Assembly (NCBI GenBank): GCA_035546135.1
Contig: DASZWY010000003.1
Span: 1-10,983, forward strand
From: JABDGR01 sp035546135
Lineage (GTDB): Bacteria > Verrucomicrobiota > Verrucomicrobiia > Opitutales > JABDGR01
Reading direction: 5' to 3'
DNA: 10,983 bases
The notes under the pieces were generated by a model. It had not been told where the DNA came from. It was given only the letters and a program-made list of their open reading frames with translations, and made no database searches. The translations under genes were made by a program, and so were the position numbers. Below are positions 1-8,999 of the stretch, one piece after another (positions within the stretch are counted from its first letter, which is position 1; each line of letters begins with the position of its first letter).

Positions 1-2789
1 CCCAGGATTTTCGCCAGATTTAAATTCAGCCGCGCCGCCAGATACGGGCTCAAGCGCTGCAACTCCACCAGCGACTTCCAGTCCAGCGACAGCAGTTTCA
101 CCGGCGTCAGCGCCGTCACGTCCGCCGTGCGCTGCACCTTCGCCATCAGCGCCACCTCGCCAATCACCTGCCCGGGCCCCAGCCGGTTGATGGAGATGCG
201 CTGCGGGCCGGCTTGTTTGGTGACCTCCAGCTCGCCTTCGAGCACCACATACATCGTGTCGCCGCTCTCCCCGTCGTGGATGAGCACCGCCCCCGCCTCC
301 CGCTCGACGATTTTCGATGCCGCGATCAGCTTGCGCGCCTGCCAGTTCGTGAACCCTTCGAACACCGGCGATTGCTTCACAATCGCCTTGCGCAAATGCA
401 GGTCCAGCACCCCCCACACGGTGATGATGCGGCTGTTGCCCAGCATCGCCGCCGTGACCACCAGGTCGCCGAAGCACGCCAGGATCATCACCAGCGCGCT
501 GAGCAGCCCGAATTCCTGCATCGGCACAAAGCTCGACACCGACAGCGCCAGAAAACCGCCCGCCATTGACAGCCCCGACAGCACGATGGGCTTGAACTCC
601 GCCGCCATCGTGTCGTGCAGCGCCAGCGACTCCGTCTGCGTGCGCCGCAAATCGTCATGGTAGCGCACCATCAGGTTGATGGTGTTGTCCACCGCCAGCC
701 CGATGCTGATGGCCGCAATCATGCACGTCCCGAGATTCAGCGGCACGTGCGTCACCGCCATGACCGCGAAGACGATGGCGATGGGCGTGAGGTTGGCCGC
801 GATGGCCGCGAATGCCGCCCGCCACGACAGGAACACCAGCGCCACCGTGCCGCCCAGGATCGCCACCATCGAAGTCAGCGACGCCACCTGCCCGCTGGCA
901 ATCTCGTCCACCGACGCCGCCGCGAGCACCGCGTGGCCGCTGACCGCGAACAATTGCGGGCCAAACCGCCCGCTCCGCAGCGCCGTGCTGATTTCATCCA
1001 CCAGCTGATTGAGCCGCGTCGTGTTGTGCAGGTTGCTGCGCAGGACGATGTTCACCTTCGCCCCGTTCGGCGTCGTGTAGGGCCGCAGGTCGTTTTGCGC
1101 AATCATCCCCAGGCATTGCGGCACCGCCTGCGGATTTTCCGGGATGGCGTACATCGCCGGGTCGCCGTCGTTGAACTCCCGGTTGAACAGCGCCAGAAAA
1201 TCCGGTAGCCCCGTGACGGAGTCCACGTCCGGCAGGCTCCGCAAATACTCCTCGAATTTCAGCAACTGGGTCAGCCGGTCCGGGCGAAAATACTCCCCGG
1301 GGTCGCCCCGGAAGGTGATGTAAACGATGTCGGTGCCCGAAAGCCGCTGCGAAACCGTGTTCAACTCCTTCATCACCGGCGAATCCGCGCGCAGGAACGC
1401 CGCAAAATCGTTGTCGAGCCGGATATTCCGCGCGAACAGCAGCGACACCCCGCTGATGAGCGCGCACGCGCCCATGACGCGCGCCGGGTGCTGCACGAGG
1501 TGCTTCGACACCAGATTGATATACGGCCGCGTCAGCCAGCGGTCCCACCAGCCGCCTTCCGTCTGGCCATGCACGGCCGCTGCCTCCGGCTTGATCCACC
1601 GGTCGGCAATCCGCAGGTACGCCGGCACGACGAACATCGACGTCACAAACCGCAGCGCAATCGCCAGCGCCGCCGCCGCGCCAAATTCCCGCAGCACGCC
1701 GATGTTCGTCAACAGCGTCGAGGCAAAGCCCAGCACCGTGCTGCCGGTGTTCAGCAGCAGGCTCAACCCGATGAGCCGCCCGGTTTCCGAAATCGCCTGC
1801 AACCCGTTCAGCCCGCGGGCCCGTTGCTGCCCCGAGCCGATCATCAAATGCACGTCCGACCCCGAGCCAATCATCACCACCAGCGCCGGCACGACATAGT
1901 TCAGCATGTTCAGCGGAATGCCCAGCAGCGCCATCAGCCCCAGCGTCCAGCAATTCGCCAGCGCCGCGTTGATGAGCAGGATGATGACGCCGTGCACGCT
2001 GCGCATCAGCAGGCCCAGCAGCGTCAGCAGCACCGTGCACGCCAGCGGCAGCAGCAGCAACTGGTCGCGCACGATGTATTCGGCGATGGCCACGTGCATG
2101 ACCGGCGAGCCAATCGGAAACACCTGCGCAAACTGCCCCGCCGGGTCCACCACCGGCTGCTTGTCCCTGCCTGGCACGGTGTCCCCGTCCTCGTCCTTCA
2201 GGAAGCCGTCCTGGTTTTCCGCGATGCACTTTTTCAGCAGCGGCACGAACTCCTTGTCGAAGTTCTCGCGCTGCGCGTCGTCGGCATTCAGGAACAGGGT
2301 CAGCAGCGTCGCCTTCGCGTCGGGTGAAATCAGCGTGCGCACAATCAGCGGGTTGCGCAGCGCGCGCGCCTTCGCGGCGGCAATCTCCTCCGGAGTGTCC
2401 GGCAGCGGATCGAGAATCGGCCCCGTCACCAGCGCCCCGCTCGAGCCGTCCACGCTGCTGACATTGAAAAGGTTTTCGGAACGCTCGACCCCCGGCAGCT
2501 CCGCCAGCTTGTGCGCCAGCGCGTCCAGCCGCCGGAGCTTCGGCAGCGTGAACAAATCCGGGTCCTCGACATACACGCCGACCACGTAGTCCGAGCCGAA
2601 GGTCTTTTTGGTTTCCTCGTAGGTCTCCCGCAGCGGGCTTTCCGTCGGCACCAGCCCTTCGGCGGACACATTCAGCTTCAGGTGCCGCGCCTCCAGCGCT
2701 CCCAGCACCGCCAGAATGATGGCGACGATCCACACCCCCCAGGCCCAGCGGTAGCAAAAACCGAGGAGCTTCCCGATGACGGGCGACAC
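1..2789 (-). CDS. RND/MMPL-family exporter with C-terminal cyclic-nucleotide-binding domain (3' end beyond the window)
   Basis: Inner-membrane, proton-driven RND superfamily exporter, probably moving a lipid or other hydrophobic molecule. The reading frame is open from 2789 to the left edge (about 929 codons; the C-terminus is missing). I see one N-terminal membrane helix (about residues 13-32), a large periplasmic loop (to ~238), five helices (~240-385), helix 7 (~438-455), a second loop, and five more helices (~635-785). This is the duplicated RND plan. Helix-4 and helix-10 signatures are present: GSGSDVH (D312, H314) and GLAVDNTIN (D701, N702), the usual proton-relay positions. Residues ~810-925 form a Crp/PKA-type nucleotide-binding domain with GESGDTMYVVLEGELEV and IGEVAL...QRTA. 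E878 and R887 are the phosphate-cassette pair, spaced as in PKA. The start is GTG at 2789: no ATG or TTG lies in frame between the upstream gene's stop and the first helix, and I see no Shine-Dalgarno. It lies 66 nt behind a lipoprotein-sorting-like gene, so probably one operon. The cargo is unknown, and whether a nucleotide binds is inference. Confidence 0.88.
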   Translation of the reverse strand, partial: MSPVIGKLLGFCYRWAWGVWIVAIILAVLGALEARHLKLNVSAEGLVPTESPLRETYEETKKTFGSDYVVGVYVEDPDLFTLPKLRRLDALAHKLAELPGVERSENLFNVSSVDGSSGALVTGPILDPLPDTPEEIAAAKARALRNPLIVRTLISPDAKATLLTLFLNADDAQRENFDKEFVPLLKKCIAENQDGFLKDEDGDTVPGRDKQPVVDPAGQFAQVFPIGSPVMHVAIAEYIVRDQLLLLPLACTVLLTLLGLLMRSVHGVIILLINAALANCWTLGLMALLGIPLNMLNYVVPALVVMIGSGSDVHLMIGSGQQRARGLNGLQAISETGRLIGLSLLLNTGSTVLGFASTLLTNIGVLREFGAAAALAIALRFVTSMFVVPAYLRIADRWIKPEAAAVHGQTEGGWWDRWLTRPYINLVSKHLVQHPARVMGACALISGVSLLFARNIRLDNDFAAFLRADSPVMKELNTVSQRLSGTDIVYITFRGDPGEYFRPDRLTQLLKFEEYLRSLPDVDSVTGLPDFLALFNREFNDGDPAMYAIPENPQAVPQCLGMIAQNDLRPYTTPNGAKVNIVLRSNLHNTTRLNQLVDEISTALRSGRFGPQLFAVSGHAVLAAASVDEIASGQVASLTSMVAILGGTVALVFLSWRAAFAAIAANLTPIAIVFAVMAVTHVPLNLGTCMIAAISIGLAVDNTINLMVRYHDDLRRTQTESLALHDTMAAEFKPIVLSGLSMAGGFLALSVSSFVPMQEFGLLSALVMILACFGDLVVTAAMLGNSRIITVWGVLDLHLRKAIVKQSPVFEGFTNWQARKLIAASKIVEREAGAVLIHDGESGDTMYVVLEGELEVTKQAGPQRISINRLGPGQVIGEVALMAKVQRTADVTALTPVKLLSLDWKSLVELQRLSPYLAARLNLNLAKIL

Positions 2790-2855
2790 GGCGGAGAGGG
2801 GGAAAGGGGTTGGCCGGCGTGGCCGAGGGCGAAGTTTATTTCGGGCCGCCCCAGG

Positions 2856-3710
2856 TTATTTGCCCGCCGCCGTGCCCGGCAGCAGGTCTTGGACGATTTT
2901 ATCCTGGTCCGGTCCCCAGTGCTGCACGGTGTCGAGGCTGAAGAATTTCGGGTCCAGCGGCTGGTTGATGCGGCTCGCCAGCAATGACATCACCGTGTTC
3001 GTCTTCTTCGACGGGTTCGTCATCTCGCCGCGGCGGGGCCGCTGCTGGGTGGCGCCGTTCGACGACTCGTAGTCGTACGCGTCAAACACCTTGATGAGCT
3101 TGTGCTTGCTGTCCAGAAATTCGATGCGGCGGATGTCATACGTCGCCTTGTCCACGTAAAGCACGCGGTCGGTGTAACCCGTGATTTTTTCGCGCTCCTT
3201 GTCCGCCGGGTCGGAGATGATGACGTAGCAGTCGGTGTCGCCGACCTTTTCGTCCTCCAGCCGCGCATACGTCCATTCGCCGGGTTTTTCCCGGCGCATG
3301 TCCTCGTAGGTGAAATCCGAATTCATGAAGCTGCCGCTGCGGCCCTCCGCCTTGATTTCCTTCACCCCGAAGCTGGGCAGGTAGATGAACTGCTGCACGT
3401 CGCCGCCGTCCTTTTCCAGCACCAGCAGGCTGGTGCCTTTTTTATCATCGGGTGACAGCACGCGCAGCATGTACATGAAATTGCCCTTCGGGTCCTTTTG
3501 CACCGCCGACAGGATGGTCAGCGTCACCGGGTCGTTCGTGCCGGACACCGACACCATCTTGACGATGTCCACTTCCGCGTCCGTGCTGTGCGTTTCCTTG
3601 ACCTTCGCCATGACGGCGTCGCCATCCAGGTAATTGACCGTTTTAAAGGCCGTGGCCAGCAAGCCGCCGGTCAAAATCGTCAACACCAGCAATGGGCGAA
3701 AGCGGTTCAT
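2856..3710 (-). CDS. Outer-membrane lipoprotein-sorting protein (LolA-like, PF17131 family)
   Basis: A 284-residue secreted protein of the PF17131 'outer membrane lipoprotein-sorting' family. These are periplasmic proteins with a LolA/LolB-like half-barrel, thought to carry lipidic cargo. Residues 1-21 are a signal peptide: NRFR, a hydrophobic core, then an Ala-Thr-Ala cleavage site before Phe22. Family hallmarks are FIYLPSFGVKEI (about 108-119) and FMNSDFTYEDM (128-138). They are followed by strands such as YVIISDPADKE and VLYVDKATYDIRRIEFLDSK, typical of the family's repeating beta-sheet. Length is normal. The start is ATG at 3710 and the stop is TAA at 2856-2858. The RND exporter begins 66 nt downstream on the same strand, a pairing often seen for this family, so the likely role is periplasmic hand-over of the exporter's substrate towards the outer membrane. 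It is not true LolA (no LolCDE context), and the substrate cannot be read from sequence. Confidence 0.87.
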   Translation of the reverse strand: MNRFRPLLVLTILTGGLLATAFKTVNYLDGDAVMAKVKETHSTDAEVDIVKMVSVSGTNDPVTLTILSAVQKDPKGNFMYMLRVLSPDDKKGTSLLVLEKDGGDVQQFIYLPSFGVKEIKAEGRSGSFMNSDFTYEDMRREKPGEWTYARLEDEKVGDTDCYVIISDPADKEREKITGYTDRVLYVDKATYDIRRIEFLDSKHKLIKVFDAYDYESSNGATQQRPRRGEMTNPSKKTNTVMSLLASRINQPLDPKFFSLDTVQHWGPDQDKIVQDLLPGTAAGK

Positions 3711-3832
3711 GGAAAATCAAAAAAGCGTGGGCGCGGATCAGCAAACCCGGCCGATGCATGGGATAGGGATTCCCCACCAATTTGCAAGCTTGCGTCAACC
3801 GGCGCAAGGGTCAAATTGGGCCATTAAGTCTT
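3711..3832. promoter_or_regulatory. Divergent intergenic region with nested inverted repeats
   Basis: This 122-nt gap separates the minus-strand exporter operon from the plus-strand S26-like lipoprotein gene, so it must hold both promoters. It contains the perfect 10-bp palindrome GCAAGCTTGC (3784-3793). It also contains an overlapping inverted repeat, CTTGCG (3789-3794) and CGCAAG (3803-3808), separated by 8 nt. The two share the CTTGC arm and could form alternative structures or a regulator site. I could not place convincing -35/-10 boxes on either strand. Confidence 0.4.
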
Positions 3833-4306
3833 ATGAAAAAGTCGCTGATCCGCGGCTTGGCTGGTTTCCTTCGTTGCGCCGGTTTTGCGCTAACGGCGTT
3901 TGCCATAGTTTCCTGCACCGTCCCCCCCGCCGCCATCGAGGAGGCCTCGGACACCACCCGATCCAATGCCGAACAACTCTCCGCCGGCTCCTACCTCAAG
4001 TCCCTCCAGCCCGGCACCATTCTCGCCCGCTCCCTCGGCACGTCGATGGAGCCCCAATACCACAGTGGCTGGATCTTCCTCATCGCCCCGACCAAGTGGG
4101 AGGACTTGCGCGTCGGCTTTGTCGTCGCCTACCGCAATTCCCGCCATGAACTCATCGTCCACCGCCTCACCCACTCCTATGGCGACAGCTGGCTCATCCA
4201 GGGTGACAACAATCCCGGCCCCGATGTCGAAGTCGTGACGCCGCAAAATCTTGTCGGTGTCGTCTACGGCTGCCTGCCTTCCAGCGCGCTCGATAATAAT
4301 CCGTGA
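3833..4306 (+). CDS. Predicted lipoprotein with signal-peptidase S26-like (SipW/Sec11-type) domain
   Basis: A 157-residue protein starting at ATG 3833. A TTG further upstream at 3782 is in frame, but ATG followed by MKKSLIRG gives a proper signal sequence. Residues 1-27 are a basic, then hydrophobic leader ending in the lipobox I-V-S-C, with Cys28 as the predicted lipidated residue. The mature part resembles peptidase clan SF. GTSMEP places a nucleophile at Ser71. IVHRL (His110) stands where bacterial LepB has its catalytic lysine. QGDNNPGPD (Asp125/Asp131) matches the GDxN...D motif of SipW/Sec11 enzymes. Archaeal, eukaryotic and SipW-type signal peptidases use this Ser-His-Asp set; that is family knowledge. 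It is unusual here because the protein is a short lipoprotein without the normal N-terminal transmembrane anchor, and a separate housekeeping LepB is expected elsewhere. Substrate unknown; it could be a dedicated processing enzyme for an envelope protein. It is divergent from the exporter operon and convergent with queA. The fold call is good; the activity is inferred. Confidence 0.75.
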   Translation: MKKSLIRGLAGFLRCAGFALTAFAIVSCTVPPAAIEEASDTTRSNAEQLSAGSYLKSLQPGTILARSLGTSMEPQYHSGWIFLIAPTKWEDLRVGFVVAYRNSRHELIVHRLTHSYGDSWLIQGDNNPGPDVEVVTPQNLVGVVYGCLPSSALDNNP

Positions 4307-4309
4307 AGT

Positions 4310-4359
4310 CCCGCTTGGCGGGAATGGGCGCAGGGTAGGGGCACAGTCTTGCTGCGCCC
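4310..4359. terminator. Hairpin cluster between convergent genes (possible bidirectional terminator)
   Basis: Between the two converging stop codons lie the hairpin CCCGC-TTG-GCGGG (4310-4322) and the inverted repeat GGGCGCAG (4326-4333) / CTGCGCCC (4352-4359). GGGCACAG (4339-4346) can also pair with that second arm through a 5-nt loop with one mismatch, so the two stems compete. There is no clear T-run on either strand, so rho-independent termination is not certain. The GGGCGCAG/CTGCGCCC unit may instead be a dispersed palindromic repeat. Confidence 0.4.
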
Positions 4360-4390
4360 TTCGTCGTCGCTTCATTTCCGCCGGGCTCTT

Positions 4391-5512
4391 TCACTTAATC
4401 AGCATCGCGTCGCCATAGCTGTAAAAACGGTAACCCCGCGCCACCGCGTCGGCGTAAATTTCCTTCAGCCATGCAATGCCCTCCGTCGCCCCGGGCGTCA
4501 AAAATGCGCTTACCAGGCATAGCAGCGTCGAACGCGGCAGGTGGAAATTCGTCAGCAGCATCTCCGCGCCCGCAAACGTCCGCGGCGGATAAATAAAAAT
4601 ATCCGCCTCCGCCAGCCACGGCTCATGCGAAGGTGGGGCGCGACCTCCGGGCGCGCCGATAGGCAGGGTGGGGTGGTCGCCTTGCTTCTTTAAATAATCC
4701 TCCATCGCCCGCAAGCTCGTCGTCCCCACCGCCAGCCGCGGCCCGCCCGCCGCCGCCAAGGCCGCCCGCGTCGCCGGGGGAATCTCATACCACTCGCGGT
4801 GGATGACGTGCTCCTCGATGCGCTCGGCCGTGATGGGCCGGAACGTGTCCAGCCCCACCCGCAGCGCCAGCTCGTGCATCGTCACGCCATTTTGGGCGAG
4901 TGCCGCCAGCACCGCTGGCGTGAAGTGCAGCCCGGCGGTCGGCGCCGCCGCCGCGATTTTTTTCGCCGGGTCCGCATACACCGTCTGATAATTTTCTTCG
5001 TCGTGCGCGCTCTGGGCCGTGGCTTCATCGCGCTGGATGTACGGCGGCAGCGGCATCACGCCGAGTTGCTCCGTCACCGCCGTCACCCCGCCGGGAATCG
5101 AAACCTCCAACCGCGCCAGCACGCGCCCGTCCGCCGCCTTTTCCAAGACCCGCGCCGTGAAAATTCCCTCCGCGCCGAATTCCGCGCCCGCCGGATATTT
5201 TTTCCCGGGTTTGAGCAGGCACCACCAGGTCAAGCCGTCCGCGTCGCGCGCCAGGTCCGGGTGCAGCAGCAGGCACTCCAGCCCGCCGCCCGTCGCGCGC
5301 TTCAACCACAGCCGCGCCTTGAACACCGCCGCGTGATTGCGAAACAGCCGCGTTCCCGCCGGCAGCAGTTCCGGCAATTCGCGGAAAACATGGTGGCGCA
5401 CCCGCCGCCCCGCCCGCTCCACCACCAGCAGCCGCGACGCATCCCGCGGCGCTGCCGGCGTCTGCGCAATGCGTTCCGGTGGCAAGGGGTAGTCGAATAA
5501 AGCCGTGTCCAT
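4391..5512 (-). CDS. queA: S-adenosylmethionine:tRNA ribosyltransferase-isomerase QueA
   Basis: A 373-residue cytoplasmic enzyme that transfers and isomerises the ribosyl group of SAM onto preQ1 at the tRNA wobble position, giving epoxyqueuosine-tRNA in the queuosine pathway. Family motifs appear in order: the N-terminal FDYPLPPERIAQ (6-17), PRDASRLLV (22-30), GVMPLPPYIQR (151-161), ENYQTVYA (173-180), APTAGLHFTP (190-199), EEHVIHREWY (233-242), VGTTSLRAME (262-271), TNFHLPRSTL (321-330) and the C-terminal YRFYSYGDAMLI. It is somewhat long. Residues ~278-299, between GTTSLRAME and DIFIYPP, form a Pro/Gly-rich insert with a hairpin in the DNA (see repeat entry). The usual NDT(K/R)V-type segment near residue 59 reads NHAAVF, a mild divergence. 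The ATG at 5512 has no visible Shine-Dalgarno; a small stem, CGCCA-CAC-TGGCG (5517-5529), lies just upstream. It is divergent from acs (131 nt apart). Identification is secure. Confidence 0.96.
   Translation of the reverse strand: MDTALFDYPLPPERIAQTPAAPRDASRLLVVERAGRRVRHHVFRELPELLPAGTRLFRNHAAVFKARLWLKRATGGGLECLLLHPDLARDADGLTWWCLLKPGKKYPAGAEFGAEGIFTARVLEKAADGRVLARLEVSIPGGVTAVTEQLGVMPLPPYIQRDEATAQSAHDEENYQTVYADPAKKIAAAAPTAGLHFTPAVLAALAQNGVTMHELALRVGLDTFRPITAERIEEHVIHREWYEIPPATRAALAAAGGPRLAVGTTSLRAMEDYLKKQGDHPTLPIGAPGGRAPPSHEPWLAEADIFIYPPRTFAGAEMLLTNFHLPRSTLLCLVSAFLTPGATEGIAWLKEIYADAVARGYRFYSYGDAMLIK
4632..4681. repeat. Repeat-like GC-rich insert inside queA
   Basis: A short GC-rich block within queA contains the inverted repeat GGCGCG (4637-4642) / CGCGCC (4652-4657) around a 9-nt loop. 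It encodes an in-frame Gly/Pro-rich stretch (about residues 278-299) at a point where QueA proteins normally have a short linker. Its look (GGCGCG...ACCTCC...GCGCGCC) resembles GC-rich palindromic repeat units of verrucomicrobial genomes. That resemblance is from memory and no second copy is in this window. Confidence 0.4.
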
Positions 5513-5643
5513 GGCCCGCCAGTGTGGCGCGCTTCCCTGGTTTTGGAAATGCTCTTTAACACCGAATCGTCACGGCATTTTGGCTTGCGAGGCGGGCGCT
5601 TTTCCCAAAGCTGAAACGCTCCCCAACCACCCCTAACTTTCCC

Positions 5644-7617
<1,974 letters not shown>

Positions 7618-7682
7618 GGATTTTTTCCGCGAATGGGCGCGATTTTTTGAAAAACTTCGTGTGTATTCGTGGATAAAAATCT
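7618..7682. repeat. Interspersed repeat-like block between acs and fabV
   Basis: The 65 nt between the two converging stops are far richer in A/T than the genes. They show a repeated-word pattern: CCGCGAATGGGCGCGA, a TTTTTTGAAAAA mini-dyad, then TTCGTGTGTATTCGTGGATAAAAATC. The words TTCGTG/ATTCGTG are reiterated, and GGATAAAAATC recurs at 10576-10586. This is the style of short degenerate intergenic repeats seen in many environmental genomes. The TTTTTTGAAAAA dyad could also help end transcription. Confidence 0.45.
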
Positions 7683-8885
7683 TCACTCCAGCCCCGCCTC
7701 CAGCTCCACCTCGGCGTCGTAATTCACGCCGGGGAAGCCGAAGCCGAACAGTTTCAAAAATTCCCGCTGGTAGCGCGCGAAGTCCGTCAGCGAATCCAGA
7801 TTCGCCGTCGTCACCTCGGGCCAGATTTTTTTCACCGCCGCCTGCACGTCCGGGCGCATTTCCCAGTCGTCCACGCGCAGGCGCCCTTCGGCGTCGGGGG
7901 TCGCGGGCCGGCCGTCGGCACGGTAAAGTTGTTGCGCAAACAGGCGCTCGATTTGCTCGATGCAGCCTTCGTCCACTTTTTTCTCCGCCATCACCTTCAG
8001 CAAAATCGACAGATACAGCGGCACGACCGGAATCGCCGAGCTCGCCTGCGTCACCACCGCCTTGTTGACCGACACCCACGCCTTGCCCTTCAGGTCCGCG
8101 AGCCGCGCCGTCAGCCGCGCCGCCGTTTTCTCCAAATCCTCCTTGGCCTTGCCGATGGTGCCGTTGCGATAAATCGGGTAGGTGACCTCCGGCCCGATGT
8201 ACGAATACGCGACCGTCACCACACCCGGCGCAAGCAATCCATGGTGGCGCAGCGCGTCCAGCCACAATTCCCAGTCCTCGCCGCCCATCACCTTCGTCGT
8301 CTGGCGCACGTCCTCGTCCGTCGCCGGCTCCAGCGTCACCTCGACGACTTCCTTCTTGTCCGTGTCCACCGACTTCGCGGTGAATTTCGCGCCCACCGGC
8401 TTGAGCACCGATTTGTACACCTCGCCGCTGCGCGGGTCCGTCCGCCGCGGCGACGCCAGGCTGTAAATCACCAGGTCCACCGGCCCCAAGTCTTCCTTCA
8501 GCCGCGCGATGGTCTGTAGCTTGATGTCCTCGGAAAATGCGTCGCCGTTGAGGCTCTTCGCGTAGATTCCCTCGGCCTTTGCCGCCTGCTCGAGCGCCAC
8601 GCTGTTATACCAGCCCGCCGAAGCCGGCCGGCCCTTGTCCACCGGCCGCTCGAAAAACACCCCGAGTGTCGCCGCCTTCGCGCCAAACGCCGCCACGATG
8701 CGCGATGACAGACCGTAGCCCGTCGAGGCGCCGATGATGAGCACCTTCTTTGGCCCCTTGGCCAACGGCGGCTGTTTCTTCACATACTCAATCTGTTCGC
8801 GCACGTGCGCCGCGCAGCCGGCCGGGTGGGCGGTGACGCAGACAAATCCGCGCACCTTCGGTTTCACAATGGCAAGAGTAGACAC
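7683..8885 (-). CDS. fabV: Enoyl-[acyl-carrier-protein] reductase FabV (trans-2-enoyl-CoA reductase type)
   Basis: A roughly 400-residue NADH-dependent reductase of the FabV/TER family, which reduces trans-2-enoyl-ACP/CoA in the last step of each fatty-acid elongation cycle. Numbered from GTG 8885: KPKVRGFVCVTAHPAGC (8-24), the nucleotide-binding GASTGYGLSSR (52-62), VDLVIYSLASPRR, and the active-site Tyr-(x8)-Lys (Tyr239, Lys248) in YSYIGPEVTYPIYRNGTIGKAK. The conserved C-terminal RYQREFLKLFGFGFPGVNYD follows. FabV proteins are usually triclosan-resistant (family knowledge). The start is uncertain: the family normally begins just before I-V-K-P. GTG 8885 (400 aa) and GTG 8867 (394 aa) are both possible, and an ATT at 8870 would give the most family-like N-terminus. 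A frame open further upstream reads through repeat-like sequence and is not protein-like. Convergent with acs; divergent from the HAD gene. Confidence 0.94.
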   Translation of the reverse strand: MSTLAIVKPKVRGFVCVTAHPAGCAAHVREQIEYVKKQPPLAKGPKKVLIIGASTGYGLSSRIVAAFGAKAATLGVFFERPVDKGRPASAGWYNSVALEQAAKAEGIYAKSLNGDAFSEDIKLQTIARLKEDLGPVDLVIYSLASPRRTDPRSGEVYKSVLKPVGAKFTAKSVDTDKKEVVEVTLEPATDEDVRQTTKVMGGEDWELWLDALRHHGLLAPGVVTVAYSYIGPEVTYPIYRNGTIGKAKEDLEKTAARLTARLADLKGKAWVSVNKAVVTQASSAIPVVPLYLSILLKVMAEKKVDEGCIEQIERLFAQQLYRADGRPATPDAEGRLRVDDWEMRPDVQAAVKKIWPEVTTANLDSLTDFARYQREFLKLFGFGFPGVNYDAEVELEAGLE

Positions 8886-8975
8886 AGAGGCACTAAGGCA
8901 CTCTGGCACGGAGGTTTCAATCCAGAATTCCTTTGCGCTCTCGGCGCCTTTGCGGTGAACTCCCCCCGCTTGAAA
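8875..8975. repeat. Repeat-like block upstream of fabV and the HAD gene
   Basis: The divergent intergenic region carries low-complexity iterated words: ACACAGAGGCACTAAGGCAC, CTCTGGCACGGAGG, then CCTTTGCGCTCTCGGCGCCTTTGCGGTGAA. These look like degenerate tandem (GGCAC-A)n and (CCTTTGCG)n units. I recognise this as the style of dispersed repeats found in verrucomicrobial and planctomycete genomes (from memory). The left end overlaps the most upstream fabV start codon. No convincing promoter was picked out for either gene. Confidence 0.45.
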
Positions 8976-8999
8976 CCGAAAACGGCCAACCACAAACTC

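Noticed and set aside
2180..2225. Acidic segment in the exporter's first loop (NQDGFLKDEDGD) as a calcium-binding EF-hand-like loop
   Set aside because: The spacing of acidic residues does not fit a full EF-hand or dockerin loop; noted only as an acidic patch.
615..2327. Plus-strand open frames opposite the exporter (615-1208, 1488-2327)
   Set aside because: His/Arg/Gln-rich translations typical of antisense shadows; no family features.
994..2757. A 587-codon minus-strand frame over the exporter gene
   Set aside because: It is Arg/Gly/Ala-rich with no hydrophobic segments. The neighbouring frame on the same strand gives a clean RND protein with all motifs.
5513..5643. Promoters for queA and acs
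   Set aside because: The region must contain them, but no pair of boxes with acceptable spacing stood out on either strand.
8805..8999. Upstream extension of the HAD gene in the same frame
   Set aside because: It would translate repeat-like DNA and overlap fabV antisense; the family's motif I sits right after Met at 9000.
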